DNA of 64,000 nucleotides. It comes from Pontibacter populi (GTDB lineage: Bacteria > Bacteroidota > Bacteroidia > Cytophagales > Hymenobacteraceae). Shown here piece after piece: positions 52,446-58,848 of this stretch; positions within the stretch are counted from its first letter, which is position 1, and every line of letters begins with the position of its first letter. Below the pieces are notes generated by a model that was not told the DNA's origin, ran no database searches, and saw nothing but the letters and a program-made list of their open reading frames with translations. The stretch is from contig NZ_JAHWXQ010000007.1 of NCBI RefSeq assembly GCF_019336435.1, positions 45,764-109,763 of the forward strand, in the 5' to 3' direction. A program made the position numbers and the translations under genes.

Positions 52446-53389
52446 TTGTGCGTTATGCCGTTTGAGTACTCTAATAATTTGACCAACCAAAAGAGTAAAT
52501 GGAAGACAATACAGAAGTAGAACCTCTAGAGAATAAAATAAATACCGTATCTGAAAATCTTTCAGACAAAATTAGCGCCCCTGTTGAGACAGCCATTATT
52601 ACTCCAAAGCAAGGAATTGAAAATATAGAAGAACATCATGCTCGTCACGAAGGAATGAAAAACTGGAAATCTTACGTTTGGGAATTTGTGATGCTTTTTT
52701 TTGCTGTCTTCTTGGGTTTTTTAGCCCAGAACTTTTTAGAGCATAGGCTTGAAAAAGAAACAGGGAACCAATATGTACGGTCTATGATAGAAGATATTAT
52801 CTCAGACTCTACAAAAATCAATCAAACCTTAGAATTCACCAAAAAACAACAATTAGCTTTAGACAGTTTATCGGCATTATTTGATAATCCACCTTACAGC
52901 GACAGCACAATTAAAACAATGTATATCTTAATGTTAAAGTATACAATGAATCAATCTAACGTCACATTAACCAAAAGAACGGTTTCTCAATTAAAAAATT
53001 CAGGAGGTATGAGATTAATATCCGACAAAATATCTGCTGATGAAATTACAAAGTACATTGAGGGCGCAGAAGATATAGAATCGCAAGGAGATTATTTTAA
53101 AAACATTGCATTAGGTGAAATTATAAAACTAAATAACCAAATTTTTTACTTAAAATATATCAAAGGAGTTGCACGAAAGGATATAGATAGTTTTATAATG
53201 AAGGCTCCTGTTAAATTAGCAAACAATAATGAAGATTTGTTAATAGAATATAGCAACCTGGTATTCTTCACATCTGGGCTATTAATAAATTATAATAATA
53301 AATTAACCAACTTTAAAGCCGGAATTCCTAGAACAATAGAAATTTTAAAAAAAGAAAATCACATAGAATAAAGAAGCACGAACGCACAA
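52446..53389. repeat. inverted TTGTGCGTT / AACGCACAA bracketing an AT-rich gene
   Basis: TTGTGCGTT at 52446-52454 and its exact reverse complement AACGCACAA at 53381-53389 enclose the gene 52499-53371, 44 bp before its start and 9 bp after its stop. The left copy continues ATGCC, giving GTTATGC. This resembles gene-cassette borders but does not meet the attC consensus on the right side. Confidence 0.5.
52499..53371 (+). CDS. single-pass membrane protein, unknown; probably acquired
   Basis: 290 residues. A polar N-terminus (1-60) leads to KNWKSYVWEFVMLFFAVFLGFLAQNFLEHRLEKE, with one transmembrane helix at about 66-84, followed by a helical extracytoplasmic domain (about 95-290; YVRSMIEDIISDSTKINQTLEF and similar). 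The segment WEFVMLFFAVFLGFLAQ is a pattern I know from uncharacterised Bacteroidota proteins with one helix and a helical tail. Function unknown. The gene is clearly richer in A and T than its neighbours (runs such as AAAATATC, AATAATAATTTA), lacks AACTATAGTT, and is bracketed by inverted 9-bp repeats, which suggests transfer. Confidence 0.8.
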   Translation: MEDNTEVEPLENKINTVSENLSDKISAPVETAIITPKQGIENIEEHHARHEGMKNWKSYVWEFVMLFFAVFLGFLAQNFLEHRLEKETGNQYVRSMIEDIISDSTKINQTLEFTKKQQLALDSLSALFDNPPYSDSTIKTMYILMLKYTMNQSNVTLTKRTVSQLKNSGGMRLISDKISADEITKYIEGAEDIESQGDYFKNIALGEIIKLNNQIFYLKYIKGVARKDIDSFIMKAPVKLANNNEDLLIEYSNLVFFTSGLLINYNNKLTNFKAGIPRTIEILKKENHIE

Positions 53390-53563
53390 CAAGGGATTTG
53401 GCTTTATTGGGCAGGATGTTGTTAACTTCGGCTGATGTTTTTCAAATATCCCAACAACGCCAAACACTGATCGTTAATCTTGAAGTTAAAACTATAGCTG
53501 CCTCAATTTTATATTCTTGCTTTCTATACAACTATAACATCCCACTCTAACACATAGATACAA

Positions 53564-53989
53564 ATGAAAAAGGTAACAGGTATTGGTGGCATTTTCTTTA
53601 AATGCGAAGACCCAAATAAAATGAGAGCGTGGTATCAGACACATCTCGGGTTAAATACCAACGATTACGGAGCTGTTTTTGAATGGCGCCAGGGTGCTGA
53701 CGAGACAAAGAAAGGATTTACACAGTGGAGCCCGTTTCCTGACTCAACCAATTATTTTGAGCCCTCTACAAGGGAGTTCATGATAAATTACCGTGTAGAG
53801 AATATAGAAGCACTTGTAGAACAACTGCAACAGGAGGGTGTTACGATACTGGATAAGATCGAGACATACGACTATGGCAAGTTCGTGCATATTGTAGATG
53901 TGGAAGGTAACAAAATAGAACTATGGGAGCCTAACGACATAGCTTACGAAAAGTTAGGCGAGCAAATTGGGGCGAAAACCACAAAATAA
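53564..53989 (+). CDS. VOC family (glyoxalase-like) protein
   Basis: 141 residues of the vicinal oxygen chelate fold: GIGGIFFKCEDPNKMRAWYQTHLGL at the start (beta-alpha-beta module 1), FMINYRVENIEALVEQLQQEGVTILDKIETYDYGKFVHIVDVEGNKIELWEPND at the end (module 2) with the metal-binding glutamate in IELWEP. Small stand-alone VOC proteins include glyoxalases and dioxygenase relatives; substrate not deducible. Monocistronic, with a terminator about 65 bases downstream. Confidence 0.92.
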   Translation: MKKVTGIGGIFFKCEDPNKMRAWYQTHLGLNTNDYGAVFEWRQGADETKKGFTQWSPFPDSTNYFEPSTREFMINYRVENIEALVEQLQQEGVTILDKIETYDYGKFVHIVDVEGNKIELWEPNDIAYEKLGEQIGAKTTK

Positions 53990-54055
53990 CTATCATCTCC
54001 AAATAGTTGCGACTTCTGTAACTAACTACCCAACACAAGGCCCCGAATAAGGGCA

Positions 54056-54086
54056 AAAACACCTGAAAACATCAGGTGTTTTTTTG
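54056..54086 (+). terminator. terminator of the VOC gene
   Basis: AACACCTGA and TCAGGTGTT form a 9-bp perfect stem around AAACA, followed by TTTTTT. Confidence 0.88.
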
Positions 54087-54206
54087 TTTAACTATAACTG
54101 ATGTTATAACTATAATTTATTTTGATTTTTTAGCATTCAGGGATATACGGCGGATTAAAATATTGTCTAATTTTCCGGCACTATTCAACTCTAAGCCAAA
54201 CACTTT

Positions 54207-54824
54207 ATGAAAAAACTATTACTCCTTTCCCTTCTTGGATTAGGTAGCTTTTACAACGCAAATGCCCAGGATGCTGACTCTACTAAAGTAGCTCCACCAA
54301 TAGTTGAAGATGTTTCTGACTATAAGCCTGTTCGCTTTTTGTTAGGCGCTGCTTTTGAATTCGGTGGCGACGAGGTAGGTACGGTAACATTCACCAACGG
54401 CGACGAGCAATCTATTAATGCAGGGCAGGGTATAGCCATAGCGGTAGGTGCTGAGTTTCAGTTCAGAAAACTCGAGCAACTGCGCTTACGGGCAACAATT
54501 GGTTACAAGTATGTCACCACCGCAGCCGATAACGCTCACATCAGGCTAACACGCGTGCCATTGCACCTTACAGCAAACTGGATGGCTACCGAAAAAATCA
54601 GGCTGGGTGCTGGTGTTGTTAAGCATCAGGCAATAAAATTAAACACCGATGGCTTAAGCGAAAACATGGAGTTTGATGGGAGCACCGGAGCCATTTTTGA
54701 ATTTGCATACAGCGGTTTCGGTATTTCGTATACCATTATGGAGTATACAGACCAGGCAAACAACTCGTATGCAGCAAATGCAATTGGTTTTACTATAAGC
54801 GGCGTATTACCAAAACGTAAATAA
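54207..54824 (+). CDS. small secreted outer-membrane beta-barrel-like protein
   Basis: 205 residues: signal peptide MKKLLLLSLLGLGSFYNANA, then alternating aromatic/hydrophobic strands (PVRFLLGAAFEFGG, GIAIAVGAEFQFRK, LRLRATIGYKYVTT, GAIFEFAYSGFGISYTIMEY) and a C-terminal GFTISGVLPKRK. This is the pattern of an 8-strand outer-membrane barrel; no specific family is recognised. It is followed 17 bases later by an unusually long terminator hairpin that abuts the NUDIX gene. Confidence 0.78.
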   Translation: MKKLLLLSLLGLGSFYNANAQDADSTKVAPPIVEDVSDYKPVRFLLGAAFEFGGDEVGTVTFTNGDEQSINAGQGIAIAVGAEFQFRKLEQLRLRATIGYKYVTTAADNAHIRLTRVPLHLTANWMATEKIRLGAGVVKHQAIKLNTDGLSENMEFDGSTGAIFEFAYSGFGISYTIMEYTDQANNSYAANAIGFTISGVLPKRK

Positions 54825-54841
54825 CCGACTCAGATTCCCGT

Positions 54842-54907
54842 AAACTCCTGCTGCTGTAATTGTACACGTAAAGAACGTAGGCCAATTACTGTTGCAGGAG
54901 TTTTTTT
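54842..54907 (+). terminator. long terminator hairpin abutting the NUDIX start
   Basis: AAACTCCTGCTGCTGTAATTG-type left arm (54842-54862) and right arm 54883-54903 pair over 21 bp with two mismatches. The 20-base loop contains a nested ACGT/ACGT pair. Seven T follow, and the next gene's ATG begins at 54909. Confidence 0.85.
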
Positions 54908-54908
54908 A

Positions 54909-55313
54909 ATGAAAGGTATGATCAAAGTAGTTTGTGCTATTATAGAAAACGAAGGCACGGTATTGATAACCCAACGCAGTAGCAGGATGGCGCAACCACT
55001 GCTCTGGGAGTTTCCGGGTGGTAAGGTAGAAGTTGGCGAGTCAGAAGTAGAAGCCCTGATACGGGAAATACAGGAAGAACTTAACCTGCTTATAGTTCCT
55101 CGCGAACGCCTGACACCTGTATTACATTACTATAGTTCAAGAGCAATTGAACTGATTCCTTATACCTGTAGTTTGCAGAACGGGAATATTTTGCTGGCAG
55201 AACACCAGGCCTATAGTTGGGCAAGCTTAGATGTATTAGCAAACTATAGTTGGTGCCCTGCAGATATCCCCATCGTTGAAGAATATTTGCACCTGAAAAG
55301 AAGCCAACTATAG
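54909..55313 (+). CDS. NUDIX hydrolase, (d)NTP pyrophosphohydrolase-like
   Basis: 134 residues with a near-complete NUDIX box: PGGKVEVGESEVEALIREIQEELNL (about residues 36-60), matching G-x5-E-x7-RE-U-x-EE, but the conserved Gly near its end is Asn here. The N-terminal KVVCAIIENEGTVLITQRS resembles MutT/8-oxo-dGTPase proteins, and the length fits. Likely hydrolyses damaged or non-canonical nucleotides. A second start (ATG at 54918) is possible. The start lies 1 base after the T tract of a strong terminator. One perfect AACTATAGTT (NYS). Confidence 0.9.
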   Translation: MKGMIKVVCAIIENEGTVLITQRSSRMAQPLLWEFPGGKVEVGESEVEALIREIQEELNLLIVPRERLTPVLHYYSSRAIELIPYTCSLQNGNILLAEHQAYSWASLDVLANYSWCPADIPIVEEYLHLKRSQL

Positions 55314-55346
55314 AACTGCTTTTCAGGGAATCAGTAAATTTGCACT

Positions 55347-56744
55347 ATGATAAAACTCCCGGTCACCTTCGAGACGCGCATGCAGCGATTGTTAGGTGAA
55401 AACTACTCCAAATTCCAACAGTCACTGCAGCAAGCCCCCCCAGTAAGTATCCGGGTAAACCGGAATAAATTTCAAAACACAGTTAAATTCCCCCAGGTCC
55501 CCTGGACCGACTCCGGTTATTATTTAGCCGAACGCCCTTCCTTTACCTTAGACCCACTATTACACGCAGGCGCATACTATGTGCAGGAAGCCAGCTCCAT
55601 GTTCCTGGAGCAGGTCCTCAAGCAAACTATAAACCTGGACCTGCCACTGCATGTGCTGGACCTTTGCGGTGCACCCGGCGGAAAATCCACACATTTGGCC
55701 AGCCTGATCTCGAAAGATAGTTTACTGGTTTCGAATGAGGTGATTAAAAGTCGCGCAACTATTCTGGCTGAGAATATTGCCAAGTGGGGTACCGGCAACG
55801 TGCTGGTAACCAGCAACGACCCGCGTGATTTTGGTAGATTATCCGAGTTTTTCGATGTAATGGTGATCGATGCGCCTTGTAGCGGCGAAGGCATGTTCCG
55901 GAAAGATCCTCAAGCTGTAGGAGAGTGGTCGGAAGAGAATGTAGTGCTTTGTGCCCGACGACAACAACGCATTTTAGCAGATACCTGGGAAGCCCTGAAA
56001 CCTGGCGGCATCCTGATCTACAGCACCTGTACCTGGAACGAAGCCGAAAACGAAGAAAATATGGCCTGGCTGGCCGGTCAGGAAAATGCGGAAAGCATTA
56101 AACTGAAATTTGATGATTGCCTGGGAATTGTACGCTCCGAATTACAAGGTGTGGAGGGCTACCGCTTTTACCCACATGCCGTGCAAGGCGAAGGCTTCTT
56201 TTTAGCCGTGATGCGCAAAGCCGGCGAAGCAGAAGAAGAGAACTATAGTTCAGGCAAAAAGAAGAAATATAAACTTCAGGAAGCCGGCAAGAAAGAAAAA
56301 GCGTTGGTACAGGACTGGCTTCAGCATCCGGAAAATTTAGCCTGGATACAGCACAACGAGACCATCTTTACCTTACCTGAGAATTTGTTTGAAGCTGCCG
56401 ACGAAGTTTACCAGAAACTATACGTGATCTATGGCGGCACACAGGTAGCAGAAGTAGCTGGCAAAAAAGTAAAACCACTCCAACAACTGGCCTTATCGCA
56501 ACATCTGAACAAAGAAGCATTTAATAGCATCGAACTGAACCTTGAAAAGGCAATTCGCTACTTACGCAAAGAAGACATAAACCTAGGGAGCCACGGTACT
56601 GACTGGGTATTGCTACAATACAATAGTATGCCGTTGGGCTGGGCAAAACAGATAGGCAACCGTATTAATAACTACTACCCAAAAGAATGGCGCATCCGCA
56701 TGGACCTGCCGGCTTTGCTGCCTGAGAAGTCTGTACTGGAGTAA
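55347..56744 (+). CDS. RNA cytosine-C5 methyltransferase, RsmF/NOL1-NOP2-Sun type
   Basis: 465 residues. SAM-binding motif LDLCGAPGGKSTHLASLI near 108-125, DPRDFG, the catalytic DAPCSGEGMFRKD near 175-187 and STCTWNEAENEENM with the second cysteine near 225. The C-terminal half (about 310-465), containing LNLEKAIRYLRKEDINLG and PLGWAKQIGNRINNYYPKEWR, is the RsmF-type PUA-like extension, so a 16S rRNA m5C methylase is likely. It is 33 bp downstream of the NUDIX gene. One perfect AACTATAGTT (NYS). Confidence 0.94.
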   Translation: MIKLPVTFETRMQRLLGENYSKFQQSLQQAPPVSIRVNRNKFQNTVKFPQVPWTDSGYYLAERPSFTLDPLLHAGAYYVQEASSMFLEQVLKQTINLDLPLHVLDLCGAPGGKSTHLASLISKDSLLVSNEVIKSRATILAENIAKWGTGNVLVTSNDPRDFGRLSEFFDVMVIDAPCSGEGMFRKDPQAVGEWSEENVVLCARRQQRILADTWEALKPGGILIYSTCTWNEAENEENMAWLAGQENAESIKLKFDDCLGIVRSELQGVEGYRFYPHAVQGEGFFLAVMRKAGEAEEENYSSGKKKKYKLQEAGKKEKALVQDWLQHPENLAWIQHNETIFTLPENLFEAADEVYQKLYVIYGGTQVAEVAGKKVKPLQQLALSQHLNKEAFNSIELNLEKAIRYLRKEDINLGSHGTDWVLLQYNSMPLGWAKQIGNRINNYYPKEWRIRMDLPALLPEKSVLE

Positions 56745-56771
56745 ACTATAGCTGTCATTCCGAACTTCAAT

Positions 56772-56840
56772 TGTCATCTCGACGAAAGGAGAGATCTATA
56801 TAGAATATGTATTAGATTTCTCACGTTGTTCGAAATGACA
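56772..56840. repeat. inverted-repeat element, short copy
   Basis: 69 bp from TGTCATCTCGACGAAAGGAG to GTTGTTCGAAATGACA with GAGATCT and AGATTTC inside the arms. Best preserved short member of the family. A truncated end (TGTCATTCCGAAC) lies just before it at 56754. Confidence 0.72.
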
Positions 56841-56844
56841 GTAA

Positions 56845-56905
56845 TATTATAAAACATAAAAGCCGATGCAGTTTATAGTTGTCCCGGCTTTTATGTTTTA
56901 TAATA
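56845..56905. terminator. bidirectional terminator with perfect 21-bp stem
   Basis: The left arm 56845-56865 (TATTATAAAACATAAAAGCC...) and right arm 56885-56905 are exact reverse complements over 21 bp with a 19-base loop. T-rich on both strands, between two convergent genes. Confidence 0.85.
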
Positions 56906-56906
56906 A

Positions 56907-56950
56907 GGTTAACTTTCTAACCTTCTAACTTCCCAACTTTCTAACTAAAA
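56907..56950. repeat. low-complexity word repeat, CTTTCTAAC type
   Basis: AACTTTCTAACCTTCTAACTT then CCCAACTTTCTAACT: the word CTTTCTAAC recurs at 9-11-base steps up to the 3' end of the next gene. Confidence 0.55.
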
Positions 56951-56952
56951 GT

Positions 56953-58137
56953 CTATTCTACAAACAGCACCAATCCTTTCAGATACTCGCCTTCCGGGTG
57001 GAAAATGGAGATCGGGTGATCGGCAGGCTGGGAGAGGTGGTGCATCACTTTTATGTTACGACCAGCTTCAATAGCTGCAGCCATTACGGTATTATTAAAC
57101 AGGTATTTATCTACAACCTGCGAGCATGAAAAAGTGAACAGGATACCGCCCGGTTTTATCTTTTTCATAGCCTCAGCGTTCAGGCGCTTATAACCCATCA
57201 CAGCATTGTGGCGCACTTTCTGGCTCTTGGCAAAAGCAGGTGGGTCTAGCACGATTACATCATACAGGTCTTCCTTGCCTTTCAGGAAATCAAACGTGTC
57301 CACCGCAAATGCTTCGTGGCGGTCTGGGGCATTGCTCAGGTCGCCGTTCTTTATAGTTAGCTCAATCGCCTTTTTAGAAACATCAACCGAATGCACCAGT
57401 TCGGCACCAACATTTAAAGCATAAACTGAGAAGCCGCCTGTGTAGCAGAATGTATTCAGTACAGATTTACCTTTAGAATAACGGGCCAGCAGATCACGGT
57501 TCTCGCGTTGGTCTATAAAGAAGCCGGTTTTCTGGCCGCTTTCCCAGTCAATAAAGAACTTGTTGCCATTTTCGGTAACCACTACGCCACCTTCCGATTT
57601 GCCGAACAAATATCCGTTAACAGCACCCGGCACTGACTTTTGCGGAAGTGATTCAGCACTTTTATCATACACGGCACGCAGCTTAGAACCGTAAATTTCC
57701 TGCAACGCTTTGGTCACAAATTCGCGCACGTTATACATGCCCAGCGAGTGTGTCTGTACTACAGCTGTATCTTTGTACATGTCAACTATAAGGCCCGGCA
57801 CGCCATCGCCTTCCGCGTAGATCAGTCGGTAAACATCTGTTTCAGGATTATCAATTAAGCCTAACCGGTTGCGGTAATCATATGCCTGTTGCACTTTGCT
57901 TTTCCAGAAACTATAGTCTGGCTCTACCTGCTCAAAAGAAAAAATACGAACGGCAATTGAACCCAGGCCGTAATGGCCCATTCCCAGGAACTCACGCTTG
58001 CTGGAGTAAACCTCTACAATTTCGCCTTCTTCAGGATCGCCGTCTGCTTTGCGGATCGCGCCCGAAAAAACCCATGGGTGTAAACGTTTAAGCGAGTTCT
58101 CCTTGCCTGGAGCCAGGTATAATTTTATAAAAGACAT
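56953..58137 (-). CDS. 23S rRNA methyltransferase RlmI-like (PUA plus SAM domain)
   Basis: 394 residues. An N-terminal PUA domain (about 1-75; LKRLHPWVFSGAIRKADGDPEEGEIVEVYSSKREFLGMGHYG), a central RNase H-like hybrid region, then the SAM fold with VLNTFCYTGGFSVYALNVGAELVHSVDVSKKAIEL (about 228-262) and the motif VIVLDPPAFAKS near 295. Matches RlmI (m5C1962 of 23S rRNA) in layout and length. Cytosolic. Same strand as Maf (127 bp upstream), DUF1015 and pdxH. Confidence 0.95.
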   Translation of the reverse strand: MSFIKLYLAPGKENSLKRLHPWVFSGAIRKADGDPEEGEIVEVYSSKREFLGMGHYGLGSIAVRIFSFEQVEPDYSFWKSKVQQAYDYRNRLGLIDNPETDVYRLIYAEGDGVPGLIVDMYKDTAVVQTHSLGMYNVREFVTKALQEIYGSKLRAVYDKSAESLPQKSVPGAVNGYLFGKSEGGVVVTENGNKFFIDWESGQKTGFFIDQRENRDLLARYSKGKSVLNTFCYTGGFSVYALNVGAELVHSVDVSKKAIELTIKNGDLSNAPDRHEAFAVDTFDFLKGKEDLYDVIVLDPPAFAKSQKVRHNAVMGYKRLNAEAMKKIKPGGILFTFSCSQVVDKYLFNNTVMAAAIEAGRNIKVMHHLSQPADHPISIFHPEGEYLKGLVLFVE

Positions 58138-58263
58138 ATTGATTGCTGGTTGTTAAATAACTCTGATCTATAGTTTCAGAAAACAAAACTATAAACAAGG
58201 TGCAAAGGTAGGTAATTCAATTTTTACAGTTATACCAGCAGAAAAAAAAGCAATGAACAAATA

Positions 58264-58848
58264 TCAATCAATCTTCAATAAACCTAACTCGGTCAGCTGA
58301 TGGTATAGTTTCTGAACAGGCAGGCCCACCACATTAAAGTAAGAACCCTCAATTCGCTCAATGCCTATTTTGCCGATCCACTCCTGGATGCCGTAAGCAC
58401 CGGCCTTGTCGTATGGCTTATAGTTGGTAATATAATAGTCGATCTCCTGGTGGCTCAGTTCTTTGAAGTACACCTTGGTGGTATCATGAAAAACGGTCTT
58501 GCTTTCGCGGGTAAGGATGCAAACGCCTGTAATAACCTCATGATGGGTACCGGAAAGAGAGCGGAGCATATCGTAGGCCTGCTCGTAATCTGCAGGTTTG
58601 TTCAGTACCTGATCGCCAAGGCAAACAATTGTATCAGCTGTAAGCAGGATTTGGTCTTCCAGGTCCTCTAAGTACTGATCTGCCTTATGAGAAGCCAAGA
58701 ATTCAGCTACCTGTTCACGTTTCAGTTCAGCCGGAAAATCTTCGTGCACTTCCTTTATTTTCACCTCGAACGTTAACCCTAGGCCGGTAAGCAATTCTTT
58801 GCGGCGCGGCGAATTAGAGGCAAGCAGCAGGGGCCGAGATAAATTCAT
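58264..58848 (-). CDS. maf: Maf-like nucleotide pyrophosphatase
   Basis: 194 residues of the Maf/Ham1-like fold that hydrolyses non-canonical or excess (d)NTPs such as dTTP/UTP. LLASNSPRRKELLTGLGLTFEVKIKEVHEDFP at the start, ILLTADTIVCLGDQVLNKPADYEQAYDMLRSLSGTHHEVITGVCIL near 67-110, and YDKAGAYGIQEWIGKIGIERIEGSYFNVVGLPVQKLY at the C-terminus are the family blocks. Its start overlaps the end of the DUF1015 gene by 35 bases in another frame. Confidence 0.95.
   Translation of the reverse strand: MNLSRPLLLASNSPRRKELLTGLGLTFEVKIKEVHEDFPAELKREQVAEFLASHKADQYLEDLEDQILLTADTIVCLGDQVLNKPADYEQAYDMLRSLSGTHHEVITGVCILTRESKTVFHDTTKVYFKELSHQEIDYYITNYKPYDKAGAYGIQEWIGKIGIERIEGSYFNVVGLPVQKLYHQLTELGLLKID

Larger units (their letters stand above)
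1824..56250. repeat. highly iterated palindrome AACTATAGTT, at least 22 perfect copies
   Basis: Perfect 10-bp palindromes were found by hand at start positions 1824, 3836, 4747, 6655, 7942, 8535, 11380, 14468, 16230, 17870, 19806, 25924, 32088, 32254, 33945, 37212, 38656, 39503, 47534, 47652, 55242 and 56241. Thirteen are inside coding regions and nine between genes. A random 10-mer of this composition should occur less than once in 64 kb. Half-sites (AACTATA or TATAGTT) exceed 100. The copies show no common distance to starts or stops. Confidence 0.85.

Noticed and set aside
52440..53470. True integron attC sites around the AT-rich gene
   Set aside because: Only the left GTTATGC resembles an attC end; the right side lacks the core consensus and no long imperfect stem could be built. 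No integrase is present.
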